Below are positions 1 to 6,984 of a stretch of DNA of 48,698 nt, piece after piece (position 1 is the first letter of the stretch; every line of letters starts with the position of its first letter). Position numbers and translations under genes: made by a program. This DNA is from Colwellia sp. D2M02. GTDB lineage: Bacteria > Pseudomonadota > Gammaproteobacteria > Enterobacterales > Alteromonadaceae. The notes under the pieces were generated by a model. The model ran no database searches. It worked only from the letters and a program-made list of their open reading frames with translations, and was not told the origin of the DNA. The stretch lies in assembly GCF_018860755.1 (NCBI RefSeq), contig NZ_JAHKPW010000050.1, forward strand, positions 5,803 to 54,500. The letters are read 5' to 3'.

Positions 1-40
1 TTTCAATTTGTTAAATATCTCTTAAGCCGAGTTCAGGTTA
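1..40 (-). repeat. MITE-like element, copy D (truncated by window edge)
   Basis: This is the terminal part of the TAACCTGA-ended element described at 39019-39227. Read on the minus strand it starts TAACCTGAACTCGGCTTAA and continues with the shared GAGATATTTAACAAATTGAAA module. The outer end lies one base beyond the stop codon of the small gene at 42-236. The rest of the element lies outside the window. Confidence 0.8.
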
Positions 41-41
41 A

Positions 42-236
42 CTAATGATTTTTGTCTGACTTAGTCGCTTTTATCTTTCGGTAACTCATCGCTGCCATCA
101 CAACAATAACCGGTGCTAGCCATAACAAATGAATTAAGGTTGAATTAGCAGCATTATGATCATGGCCAGAATGTGCTAAAACAGTAGCGCTGCTCAAAAA
201 AATAAGTACGCTAATAAATAATTTCGTTGCATTCAT
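42..236 (-). CDS. Small His-rich secreted or membrane peptide (64 aa)
   Basis: Not a family I can name. Residues 1-21 form a signal peptide (hydrophobic core, then VLA). The likely mature N-terminus carries a metal-binding-looking HSGHDH cluster (residues 22-27). Residues about 36-50 form a second hydrophobic helix, followed by a Lys-rich cytoplasmic-type tail. An AGGAG Shine-Dalgarno sits seven to eight bases upstream of the ATG. The His cluster next to a TM helix resembles small accessory peptides of metal transport genes, but that is only a suggestion. The stop codon is one base from a MITE-like repeat. The neighbouring gene at 314-742 has a Fur box, so an iron or metal theme is possible. 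Confidence 0.65.
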   Translation of the reverse strand: MNATKLFISVLIFLSSATVLAHSGHDHNAANSTLIHLLWLAPVIVVMAAMSYRKIKATKSDKNH

Positions 237-313
237 ATTTATCTAACTCCTGTTATATATAAATAATGTTATTGACGTGCGATAACCTCAAACATTGCGC
301 AAGCCACTTTTAG

Positions 314-742
314 CTAATGTAGTATCGGTTGTCTCGCTGCAACCTCAACGGCTATTTTTTGTAATGAAGCCAAACAGCTGTCACAAGCCGGATGCTTTTT
401 ACTGAATTCCAATAAAGGTGTTAACGTGCTCTTTAGAAATCGTAAAGCAATAAATTGAAACTCATCACTATAAGCAGGATGCTGTGAGATCTCTGTCATA
501 CGTTGATGCGGTATTTGTAAATAACGAAACGCTATTCTAGGTTTACTTTGCTCTTCATATAAAATAGCTAAATGATGAAAAGCTCCTACCCATGCCTGTA
601 ACAACGCTACATTTTCAATATCATCGCGCCACTTTTCCTCTAAGCATTCAATTGCTTGATGATAATATTCTTCTGCTTGAGCCCATAAATTATGATTAAA
701 GCTATAATTTGCTCTTTGTAATAACGCTTGCCATATTTCCAT
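314..742 (-). CDS. Small TPR-like helical protein under a Fur box (142 aa)
   Basis: All-helical cytoplasmic protein without signal peptide. Residues about 5-35 (A..A..YY.QAIECLEE) and 45-75 (AWVGAFHHLAILYEEQ...AFRYLQ) look like two tetratricopeptide-type helix pairs. A CDSC pair follows near residue 119. It resembles the short uncharacterised DUF2753-type proteins of Vibrio and relatives, but I assign this only from memory of length and pattern. The ATG at 740-742 follows a promoter whose -10 overlaps a Fur palindrome (760-780), so repression in iron-replete cells is a sound inference. Its role in iron metabolism is unknown. Confidence 0.7.
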   Translation of the reverse strand: MEIWQALLQRANYSFNHNLWAQAEEYYHQAIECLEEKWRDDIENVALLQAWVGAFHHLAILYEEQSKPRIAFRYLQIPHQRMTEISQHPAYSDEFQFIALRFLKSTLTPLLEFSKKHPACDSCLASLQKIAVEVAARQPILH

Positions 743-759
743 TCACAACAACCAAACAC

Positions 760-780
760 AAATGATAATGGTTATCATTT
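760..780 (-). promoter_or_regulatory. Fur box
   Basis: Perfect 9-3-9 inverted repeat AAATGATAA-TGG-TTATCATTT, close to the established Fur consensus GATAATGATAATCATTATC. It lies 18-38 bases upstream of the start of the 142-aa gene and overlaps its -10 box, the classic repressing position. Confidence 0.85.
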
Positions 781-805
781 TATTTAAAGTAAAGTTTTAT
801 GTAAA
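777..805 (-). promoter_or_regulatory. Sigma70 promoter of the Fur-controlled gene
   Basis: On the minus strand a -35 TTTACA (800-805) is followed by a 17-base spacer and a -10 TAAAAT (777-782). The -10 shares six bases with the Fur palindrome. Confidence 0.65.
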
Positions 806-935
806 GAAATAGTTGTTATTATTTTTTATTTAACTGCTCACTTAATCAGCAAATGTAATCACGCCCTGATAAATAAATAAAACAAATTACCTTCTCCAGT
901 ATAAGCATTGCGACACTTGTCGTTTTATCTGCTAG

Positions 936-957
936 CATTATGATAATTATTGATAAT
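936..957 (+). promoter_or_regulatory. Possible weak Fur-like site
   Basis: The segment CATTATGATAATTATTGATAAT contains GATAAT twice in direct orientation and matches about 13 of 19 Fur consensus positions. It lies about 15-35 bases before the thioesterase start. Much weaker than the box at 760-780. Confidence 0.3.
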
Positions 958-971
958 ATGCAGATCAGACC

Positions 972-1448
972 ATGAGCCAACCGCAACGCGATATAACCCT
1001 TAGATTTTTAGCCGAGCCTCAAGATGTTAATTTTGGTGGTAAAGTACACGGTGGCGCCGTAATGAAATGGATAGATTTAGCTGCTTATGCCTGTGCAGCT
1101 GGCTGGAGTGGCCGCTACTGCGTTACCGCTTATGCCGGTGGCATTCGTTTTGTTGCGCCCATTCATGTTGGTAGCTTAGTAGAGGTTGAGGCTAAGGTTA
1201 TTTATACTGGAAACTCTTCAATGCATATTGCCCTTGAAGTAAATGCTTGCGATCCAAAATCGCTTAATCGCCGCTTAACTACTCATTGTATTGTTATAAT
1301 GGTCGCGGTTGATCAAAACGGTCAATCAGAGAGCGTTCCACAATGGGTGCCAAAAACTGAAGCTGATAAAAAGCAGCATTCAACCGCAGTCAAACTCATG
1401 GAAATGCGTAAACAAATTGGCGAAGAAATGCAGATTTTTGTTGATTAA
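972..1448 (+). CDS. Acyl-CoA thioesterase, hotdog fold (YciA/ACOT type)
   Basis: Predicted cytosolic enzyme hydrolysing acyl-CoA to free fatty acid and CoA. The single hotdog domain spans about residues 5-125. Its signature region D18-VNFGGKVHGGAVMKWID has the Asn-Gly-Gly pattern and the helix Asp typical of the ACOT/YciA group, followed by RFVAPIHVGSLVEVEAKV, the usual beta-strand segment. At 158 aa it has the normal length for a one-domain member. The C-terminal 35 residues are charged helix. Start is ATG with a poor Shine-Dalgarno. Fifteen bases separate it from the nuclease gene downstream, so they may be co-transcribed. Confidence 0.85.
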   Translation: MSQPQRDITLRFLAEPQDVNFGGKVHGGAVMKWIDLAAYACAAGWSGRYCVTAYAGGIRFVAPIHVGSLVEVEAKVIYTGNSSMHIALEVNACDPKSLNRRLTTHCIVIMVAVDQNGQSESVPQWVPKTEADKKQHSTAVKLMEMRKQIGEEMQIFVD

Positions 1449-1463
1449 TTAACGGATAAGTTT

Positions 1464-2348
1464 ATGACTAAACACGTTATTAAAGCACTACTCTTACTTT
1501 GTTTGGTCTATGCTCAACCTAGCTTTGCTCTGGCTAAGCTAGGTCATCAATTAGTTTGTCAATTAGCTTTTGAACACTTACCTGAGAGTAAACAACAGCG
1601 AATAAAACAATTGCTCGCATTTATTCCTGCCAAAGAACAACGCCGCATTAACCGCTATAACCACACAAAAGAAAGTGATGAAATAACCTTTGCTAAAGCG
1701 TGTACTTGGGCAGATGCTATAAAAAAACAAGATAGCTACCAGCAATATAATGCTTGGCATTATATGAATCTACCAAGAAGTAACACTAACGTAATTGCTA
1801 ATAGCTGTGATAAAAATTGCCTACCGCAAGCTATTTTGTACCACCAAAATAAATTACAACACTTAGATGTTTCCTGGCAAAAAACACAAGCATTACTCTT
1901 TTTGGGGCATTGGCTGGGTGATATTCATCAACCCCTACATGTAAGCTACGCCAGCGACTTAGGAGGAAACAAGATCAAGCTTGCTAAGCAAAAGCAATGC
2001 ACAAACTTACATTGGTATTGGGACAGTTGTATTTTGGCTCAGTCGCAACGCACTTACGTGCAATGGCTAAGTTTATTAGCGGCGCAGTGGCATAAGAAAA
2101 GTACACCAGCTTATCAACCTGCACAAGTATGGCTATGGGCTGATCAAAGTTATCAGCTAGTGCGAAAAAATAGTTTTCAATACTGTCAGCTTGACAGCGC
2201 AGGCGAAGCAAGTAATAAACGCTGCGTACAACCACGAAAAACAGTAGTGCTCACTGATAATTATCAGCAAGTGCACTTACCCATTATGGAACAACAACTG
2301 CTGCTGGCAGCAAAGCGCCTACAAAAAGTATTAGAGGCTTCACTTTAG
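1464..2348 (+). CDS. Secreted S1/P1-type zinc nuclease
   Basis: Tri-zinc nuclease/phosphodiesterase, exported by a signal peptide (residues 1-22, cleavage after SFA). Family ligand motifs are present in order: GH at 27-28, WAD near 72, WHYMNLP near 97, the strong HWLGDIHQPLH motif near 148-158, and NLHWYWD near 182-188. Length 294 aa is usual for bacterial members. The mature N-terminus would be Leu23-Ala-Lys-Leu-Gly-His where fungal P1 has Trp1; the family uses the N-terminal amine and carbonyl of that residue for zinc, so the change need not abolish activity. Probably used to degrade extracellular or periplasmic nucleic acids for phosphate or nucleosides. Confidence 0.88.
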   Translation: MTKHVIKALLLLCLVYAQPSFALAKLGHQLVCQLAFEHLPESKQQRIKQLLAFIPAKEQRRINRYNHTKESDEITFAKACTWADAIKKQDSYQQYNAWHYMNLPRSNTNVIANSCDKNCLPQAILYHQNKLQHLDVSWQKTQALLFLGHWLGDIHQPLHVSYASDLGGNKIKLAKQKQCTNLHWYWDSCILAQSQRTYVQWLSLLAAQWHKKSTPAYQPAQVWLWADQSYQLVRKNSFQYCQLDSAGEASNKRCVQPRKTVVLTDNYQQVHLPIMEQQLLLAAKRLQKVLEASL

Positions 2349-2378
2349 TAAAAAATAAGTTTCATATCAGGTATCATT

Positions 2379-3653
2379 TTAGGTATCACTTTCACTCGAA
2401 CTTTCAAAATCCGTTAACGCCTTTAGCTGGGTTTTAACCTCTATCCACTGTGACATGTAACGCGTGCTTTTATGGTGATGATGATTAAGCATGCCGCCAA
2501 TAAAGTTTTGTTGCCGCTCTTGCGCTAAATTTTCAATTAATTGTGATAAGCGCAAGTTGAAGTTGCTCATTATTGCCGCTTGTTGATACAGTAACCTCGC
2601 ATTAATGGGCCCAAGATTACTTGCCAATTGCCAGCGATTTTTGTCTTGATATAACTCGACTGCAGCATCAGCAATAGTTTGAGGATCATTAGCAATAATA
2701 CCCGCCCAATCATTTGCTGTTTCCATGCTTTCTGCGCCAATATCTGTGGTCACTGAAGGCGTTGCACACATCATAGCTTCTGCTAATTTTCCTTTGATAC
2801 CTGCGCCAAAGCGCAGCGGTGCTAAGCATACTCGCGCTGATTGCATTGCTTGTACTGCATCATCAACCCAGCCCTTTACTAAAAAACCTGACTTAATATC
2901 GTGTAAATCAGTGGCTTTGGGCGGTGGATAAGCACCATAAACCGACAAATTAACATCAGGTAGCTGTTTTCTAATAAGTGGCCATACTTGTTGTTTTAAC
3001 CACAATACCGCATCCCAATTCGGCGCGTGCCTGAAGTTACCTATCACCATGAAACCATCACGTTCATCAAAACAAGGATTACCTTGATTCAATTGCTGCT
3101 CAGTAAACATAAAAGGGCAATAATGCAGTAACTGACTAGGTACATTAAATAACCGTGGTAGTAACTCCATTTCATATTGTGAAATCATTAAGCTTAAATC
3201 ACAGCGAAAAATAGCGGCGATTTCTCTTTTTGCTAGCTCAGACGATAATAAATCATTATCAGTCATCGCCACTCCTTGCTTATAAGCTTTGTGGCGCGCA
3301 TCACGTAAACTAAAGAGGTCTTCAGTATCAAGAATACGTAATGCTTGTGGGCAGTGCTCATTAACACGCCAACCAAATTGCTCTTCCATCATAAAGCGAT
3401 CATACATCACAGCATCAGGCTGTAACGCTTTAATAAAATCATCAAAACTACTATTGTTGAGTTCAATATTGGCAATATCAATATTTAAACTAGGCAGGTC
3501 AACCATATGCTCGCTTTGCTGAGCGGGACTGGTAAAAGTGATTTGATAGTTTTGCTGTTTGAATGCTTCAATTAGTTGCATCATGCGACTACCAGCCGCT
3601 GATGAATTTGGCTCTGGCCATACGTAGCCAATAATAAGGAGTTTTTTCATCAT
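2379..3653 (-). CDS. GT4-type glycosyltransferase (424 aa)
   Basis: Cytoplasmic GT-B-fold glycosyltransferase. The N-terminal Rossmann half begins KLLIIGYVWPEPNSSAAGSRM, as in GT4 enzymes that bind acceptor there. The C-terminal nucleotide-sugar half includes MVIGNFRHAPNWDAV, then VKGWVDD, and the family core APLRFGAGIKGKLAEAMMCATPSVTT followed by IGAESM. The G-x-K/E-x-x-x-A pattern (GKLAEAM) is the usual donor-phosphate region. The sugar and acceptor cannot be read from sequence. No other surface-polysaccharide genes are nearby, so it is an isolated transferase. It is convergent with the S1/P1 nuclease. Two ATGs in tandem (3653 and 3650) are possible starts. Confidence 0.85.
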   Translation of the reverse strand: MMKKLLIIGYVWPEPNSSAAGSRMMQLIEAFKQQNYQITFTSPAQQSEHMVDLPSLNIDIANIELNNSSFDDFIKALQPDAVMYDRFMMEEQFGWRVNEHCPQALRILDTEDLFSLRDARHKAYKQGVAMTDNDLLSSELAKREIAAIFRCDLSLMISQYEMELLPRLFNVPSQLLHYCPFMFTEQQLNQGNPCFDERDGFMVIGNFRHAPNWDAVLWLKQQVWPLIRKQLPDVNLSVYGAYPPPKATDLHDIKSGFLVKGWVDDAVQAMQSARVCLAPLRFGAGIKGKLAEAMMCATPSVTTDIGAESMETANDWAGIIANDPQTIADAAVELYQDKNRWQLASNLGPINARLLYQQAAIMSNFNLRLSQLIENLAQERQQNFIGGMLNHHHHKSTRYMSQWIEVKTQLKALTDFESSSESDT

Positions 3654-3684
3654 CGTATTTTATTTTACACCTGAATTTAACAAC

Positions 3685-3702
3685 TAACCTGAACTCAGGT
3701 TA
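3685..3702. repeat. Minimal MITE remnant: two terminal repeats fused
   Basis: TAACCTGA-AC-TCAGGTTA: the two 8-base tips of the TAACCTGA element family joined with only two bases between them. This is what nearly complete internal deletion of the element would leave. It lies between the glycosyltransferase start and the glutaredoxin gene end. Confidence 0.6.
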
Positions 3703-3751
3703 AAAAAATTAATTATATATTGAAGCTTAAAGAAGAATTAACAAAACTACC

Positions 3752-3779
3752 TTTTAGCGAGATGCTTACGACGCTAAAA
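3752..3779 (-). terminator. Weak hairpin after the glutaredoxin-like gene
   Basis: 8-bp stem TTTTAGCG/CGCTAAAA with a 12-base loop, four bases past the stop of the gene on the minus strand. The T tract after the stem is interrupted, so termination is uncertain. Confidence 0.35.
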
Positions 3780-3783
3780 TAAG

Positions 3784-4278
3784 TTAGCTGTTCACTGACG
3801 CGTTCTTCATAAACTGCTCATATTTACGCGTAAAGCCAGCAACACTAAAACCAGACATTTGATACTCCCCCATAAATATTAACGGAACACCTTTACCTTT
3901 AATTTGCTTAAATTCATGTTTATAGCGCGTCGATTTATCAATGTTTTTTTCAACATACTTAATGTTATGGGCAGCAAAGTGTTTTCGAGCTTTGGCACAA
4001 TAACCACAACTTGATGTGGTATACATCACCACGGTGTCGCTCAATCTATTTCGATAGATATCACCCTCAACAAGACTTGATGGCTCTTTAGTGTAGCTGC
4101 TACCTCGTGCATTAATCTGTTGTTCACTCAGTACTACGACTTTCTCTTCGGCTGGTGGCTTATCACCAAAATGTTTTTTTCCGTCTTTATCTGTCCACTG
4201 ATAAATCTTCGCATTAGCAATAAACGCTGAGGTTATCATTAACATTATTGATATTGCCAATAGCACACTTTTTTTCAT
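3784..4278 (-). CDS. Exported DUF4124-glutaredoxin fusion (164 aa)
   Basis: Signal peptide 1-23 (MKKSVLLAIS...ANA). A DUF4124 motif follows (IYQWTDKDGKKHFGDKPP, residues 25-42), then a glutaredoxin domain (about 82-158) with the redox centre C91-GY-C94 and cis-Pro132 (GVPLI). Predicted periplasmic thiol-disulfide protein; the partner is unknown. I start at the ATG at 4276-4278 because AAGGA lies eight bases before it. The upstream ATG at 4287 overlaps that Shine-Dalgarno and would leave none for itself. DUF4124 with a thioredoxin-fold partner is a known combination in gammaproteobacteria. It is followed by a weak hairpin and preceded by the fkpA terminator, so it is probably transcribed alone. 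Confidence 0.85.
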   Translation of the reverse strand: MKKSVLLAISIMLMITSAFIANAKIYQWTDKDGKKHFGDKPPAEEKVVVLSEQQINARGSSYTKEPSSLVEGDIYRNRLSDTVVMYTTSSCGYCAKARKHFAAHNIKYVEKNIDKSTRYKHEFKQIKGKGVPLIFMGEYQMSGFSVAGFTRKYEQFMKNASVNS

Positions 4279-4329
4279 TTCTAACATCCTTATTATCTAA
4301 TAAAAAATACTGCAGCTAAGCATAATAGC

Positions 4330-4376
4330 TTGCGCTTAATAAAAGCTCAACGCGAGCGTAAATACCTTAAGCGCAA
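4330..4376. repeat. 10-bp inverted repeat with nested hairpin
   Basis: TTGCGCTTAA (4330-4339) is mirrored by TTAAGCGCAA (4367-4376). Inside lies a smaller GCTC/GAGC hairpin. The structure abuts the T tract of the fkpA terminator and lies in the 5' region of the glutaredoxin-like gene. Function unknown. Confidence 0.5.
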
Positions 4377-4412
4377 CAAAACAAAAAGCCACGAATGAAA
4401 TCACTCGTGGCT
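4377..4412 (-). terminator. Rho-independent terminator of fkpA
   Basis: Perfect 8-bp stem AGCCACGA/TCGTGGCT (4387-4394 with 4405-4412). On the minus strand it is followed by TTTTTGTTTTG. It lies 25 bases past the fkpA stop. Confidence 0.85.
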
Positions 4413-4437
4413 CTAAAAACTTTATAACAAGTTATTG

Positions 4438-5205
4438 TTATTGTGCGGCTTGATCGCCTACCTGTGGTGCAGCTTCTTCCTGTTGAATTTCTAATAATTC
4501 AATTTCAAACTGAAGCACAGAGTTACCTGGAATACGTGGTGGGTTACCATTTGGGCCGTAAGCTAAATCTGATGGAATAGTAAAGGTATACTTTGAACCA
4601 ACAGACATTAATTGTACACCTTCAGTCCAACCTTTAATAACACGGTTAAGTGGGAAAACAGCAGGCTCATTACGATCGTATGAACTATCGAATGTTTCAC
4701 CGTTTAAGAAAGTACCTTTGTAATGTACTTTAACGGTATCTGTTGCTGCTGGCTTATCACCCTCGCCTTCAGTAACTACAACATATTGAATGCCTGACTC
4801 AGTTACTTGTACGCCTTCTTTCTTAGCATTTTCAGCTAAAAACTTGGTGCCTTCTGCTAACGCTGCTTCAGCTTCAGCGATAATCGCTTCTTGCTGTTTT
4901 TCTTTCATGGTTGCATCTAGGTTCATTAATAATGCTTGAATTTCTTCTTTTTCAATTAATGCTTTACCATCAATACTGTCAATAAAACCTCTAGTAATAA
5001 GCTCTTTATCTAACGTTAAGCCTAATTTGTCATGCTCTACTAGGTTACGCTCCATATACATACCAATTGAAGCACCTAAACCATAGGCTTGCTTTTGAAT
5101 TTCTGTTTCAAGTACTGGTGCTTTTACTTCTTCAACTGCTTTTTCTTGACAACCAGTAACTGCAACTAAGGCAAGTGCTACTAATGTAGGCTTAAAAAAT
5201 TTCAT
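4438..5205 (-). CDS. fkpA: FkpA/Mip-type FKBP peptidyl-prolyl isomerase lipoprotein
   Basis: Periplasmic peptidyl-prolyl cis-trans isomerase and chaperone. Residues 1-19 are a lipoprotein signal with lipobox VTGC (Cys19), so it is probably membrane anchored. The helical FKBP N-domain (dimerisation) spans about 35-125. The C-terminal FKBP fold (about 130-240) carries the classic features VKVHYKGTFLNGETFDSS, FPLNRVIKGWTEG and PSDLAYGPNGNPPRIPGNS. Length 255 aa is typical. GGAG lies seven bases before the ATG, and the gene has its own terminator. It sits next to slyX, as in enterics. E. coli FkpA is not a lipoprotein, so the anchoring is a lineage difference. Confidence 0.92.
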   Translation of the reverse strand: MKFFKPTLVALALVAVTGCQEKAVEEVKAPVLETEIQKQAYGLGASIGMYMERNLVEHDKLGLTLDKELITRGFIDSIDGKALIEKEEIQALLMNLDATMKEKQQEAIIAEAEAALAEGTKFLAENAKKEGVQVTESGIQYVVVTEGEGDKPAATDTVKVHYKGTFLNGETFDSSYDRNEPAVFPLNRVIKGWTEGVQLMSVGSKYTFTIPSDLAYGPNGNPPRIPGNSVLQFEIELLEIQQEEAAPQVGDQAAQ

Positions 5206-5341
5206 TTGTTTCTCCGTATATTATGAGCCACTAGGATTATGACCTAATGTTGTATTTAGGTTTTTTGAATATTAACACTAAACAATTTCAAAAAAGAACT
5301 TATACTAACGATAAATACCTAGATAAAAAAGTATTAATATT

Positions 5342-6331
5342 TTGTTTAAATGTAACTTACCATGTTTACTGTTAATTACCATAATGTTAACGGCTTGCCA
5401 GCCTGTTACACAGCAGCCGCTTGCTCGTTTAAAAATGACCGTTGACGGCGCTTATGCTGGCCAAATTAGCAACGATGGTAAATATAGTATTGTCTCTTCT
5501 ATACATCATGGTGTCAGTGTTTGGGATATCAAGACCAAACAGCGATTATATAATTGGGCGCAAGAACAAAATAGCAGTGACAACTTAGTATTATCTATCG
5601 ATATTAGCCAGAACAGTAGCCATGCATTAACGGCCAACAGGGAGAGCTTTGCTTTATGGAACTTAACTACAGGGCAATCTGAGGGTTACTGGAAAGTACG
5701 TGAGTCCAATATTCGCGATATTGCTATTGCCAATAATGGTGATTACGTACTTATTGGGAAAAGTAACGGTACGGTAGTACATGTAAGTATTGATAGTGGC
5801 AGGCGCTTAGAGTTTTTAGGGCACAAAGAAAAGATTAATAGTGTCGATATGCTGCCTAATGGCAGAGTTGCCATATCAGGGGGAAACGACTTTATTGCGT
5901 ATATTTGGGATACTGTTTCTGGACAAGTCATCTACCAGTTAAACCACAGCTCCCGAGTATCTAAAGTGGCGCTAGATGAACAAGCTCGCTTCGCTTTTTC
6001 AGCTGATAGCATGAAAGGCGCATACATTTGGGATTTAAAAACAGGTAAACGTATTAGCACGCTACAAGGAACTAAACGCCAAGAGGTATTTAGCAGCGTT
6101 CGCTTTTCTCCTGACGGAAAAACTTTAGTTACCGGTGCAGCTTCACGTAAAGTCAGTGTTTGGGATGTCAAAACAGGTCAACGACTTAGCCATTGGTTTG
6201 TAACACCAAAAGAAGCGAAAAGACCAACCGGCGCTGTTGTGTATAGTATCGCATTTAGCGATAATAACACCTTATTAACGATAAGCTCATCAGGATACGC
6301 TGAAACATGGCCAATGCCGAAATCACACTAA
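5342..6331 (+). CDS. WD40-repeat beta-propeller lipoprotein
   Basis: Extracytoplasmic beta-propeller, probably a protein-binding scaffold. A lipoprotein signal ends at LTAC (Cys19). At least five WD-type repeats are visible through their terminal motifs: VSVWDIKTKQ, FALWNLTTGQ, AYIWDTVSGQ, AYIWDLKTGK and VSVWDVKTGQ, each about 40 residues apart. The start is TTG at 5342: a stop at 5324 closes the frame upstream, and the first in-frame ATG lies inside the signal sequence. Ribosome binding is weak. The 3' end overlaps slyX by 25 bases, which implies co-transcription and coupling. No catalytic domain is present and the partner is unknown. Confidence 0.85.
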   Translation: MFKCNLPCLLLITIMLTACQPVTQQPLARLKMTVDGAYAGQISNDGKYSIVSSIHHGVSVWDIKTKQRLYNWAQEQNSSDNLVLSIDISQNSSHALTANRESFALWNLTTGQSEGYWKVRESNIRDIAIANNGDYVLIGKSNGTVVHVSIDSGRRLEFLGHKEKINSVDMLPNGRVAISGGNDFIAYIWDTVSGQVIYQLNHSSRVSKVALDEQARFAFSADSMKGAYIWDLKTGKRISTLQGTKRQEVFSSVRFSPDGKTLVTGAASRKVSVWDVKTGQRLSHWFVTPKEAKRPTGAVVYSIAFSDNNTLLTISSSGYAETWPMPKSH

Positions 6332-6573
6332 GTGCACACAGCGCTAATAACCAATATATTAAAGACTTAGAAGAGCGTGTTGACTCATTAGAGTCACGTA
6401 ATGTTTTTCAAGATGATGTTATTGATCAATTAAGCGAAGAGCTAGCTGTTCACCAACATGCTATTGCTGAGCTTAAGCAGCAAATTCAATTAGTGGCTAA
6501 TCGCCTAAAAGATGCGGGTAACTTGTCGTCTTCACAAACAGAAGAAGTAGAGCCGCCACCACCTCATTATTAA
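6307..6573 (+). CDS. slyX: SlyX family protein
   Basis: Short coiled-coil protein of unknown function. Residues about 18-70 form a continuous heptad helix (IKDLEERVDSLESRNVFQDDVIDQLSEEL), and the protein ends in the hallmark proline run PPPPHY. Length 88 aa is slightly above the E. coli homologue owing to an N-terminal extension. It begins inside the last 25 bases of the WD40 gene and has no separate Shine-Dalgarno, so translational coupling is likely. fkpA, yheV and yheS nearby support the name. Confidence 0.93.
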   Translation: MANAEITLSAHSANNQYIKDLEERVDSLESRNVFQDDVIDQLSEELAVHQHAIAELKQQIQLVANRLKDAGNLSSSQTEEVEPPPPHY

Positions 6574-6583
6574 ATATAACGCA

Positions 6584-6623
6584 GTTAAAAATCCTGAATG
6601 GCGATTAACGATTATTCAGGATT
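6584..6623 (-). terminator. Hairpin at the yheV/slyX convergent ends
   Basis: 10-bp stem AATCCTGAAT/ATTCAGGATT (6590-6599 with 6614-6623), loop 14. On the minus strand it is followed by a short T run (TTTTAACTG). The first arm includes the last codons of yheV. It may stop both converging transcripts. Confidence 0.55.
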
Positions 6624-6815
6624 AAAAACACCAATCACTTGCTCGTGCTGACGAACCGCCTTGGCCACTTGCGCCTCAGGTTGAACCATTTGCTCACCAC
6701 AACTAACACACGTTACTTTTTCAACGCTATTTTCTTTAGTTAACGCCATGGTGTCCATCGCTTTACATTTTGGGCAAACCGCCCCAGCGATAAATCGTTT
6801 TTTATGATTTGTCAT
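6612..6815 (-). CDS. yheV: YheV family putative zinc-ribbon protein
   Basis: 67-aa cytoplasmic protein of the YheV/DUF2387 family. Two Cys pairs, C14-PK-C17 and C36-VS-C39, predict a zinc ribbon. The core KRFIAGAVCPKC and the following MDTMA segment are typical. Function is not established. It is convergent with slyX and shares the hairpin at 6584-6623. In enterics yheV lies between slyX/slyD and the kef-yheS genes; here slyD and kefBG are missing from the block. Confidence 0.9.
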   Translation of the reverse strand: MTNHKKRFIAGAVCPKCKAMDTMALTKENSVEKVTCVSCGEQMVQPEAQVAKAVRQHEQVIGVFNPE

Positions 6816-6984
6816 AAACTCTATAGCTCTCTTTAACTAAGTTTTCACTCAAGCTAGCCATCTATAACAATGCTTAACTTAAAGTTAAATGAATAATATC
6901 GGTTATTTTACCTTGAATAGTGGCTATAGGAAAAGGGACAATGCATGCGCATTTTGCTTTCGATAAGATATTGAGGACTTACCA

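Noticed and set aside
936-957. Second strong Fur box before the thioesterase
   Set aside because: Only about 13 of 19 consensus positions match and symmetry is poor; listed as weak.
1578-1760. Minus-strand frame inside the S1/P1 nuclease gene
   Set aside because: Lies wholly inside a well-supported gene, has no ribosome site and no recognisable motif; a shadow frame. The same applies to the other internal opposite-strand frames, for example at 1984-2235, 2725-2931, 18024-18254 and 33629-33979.
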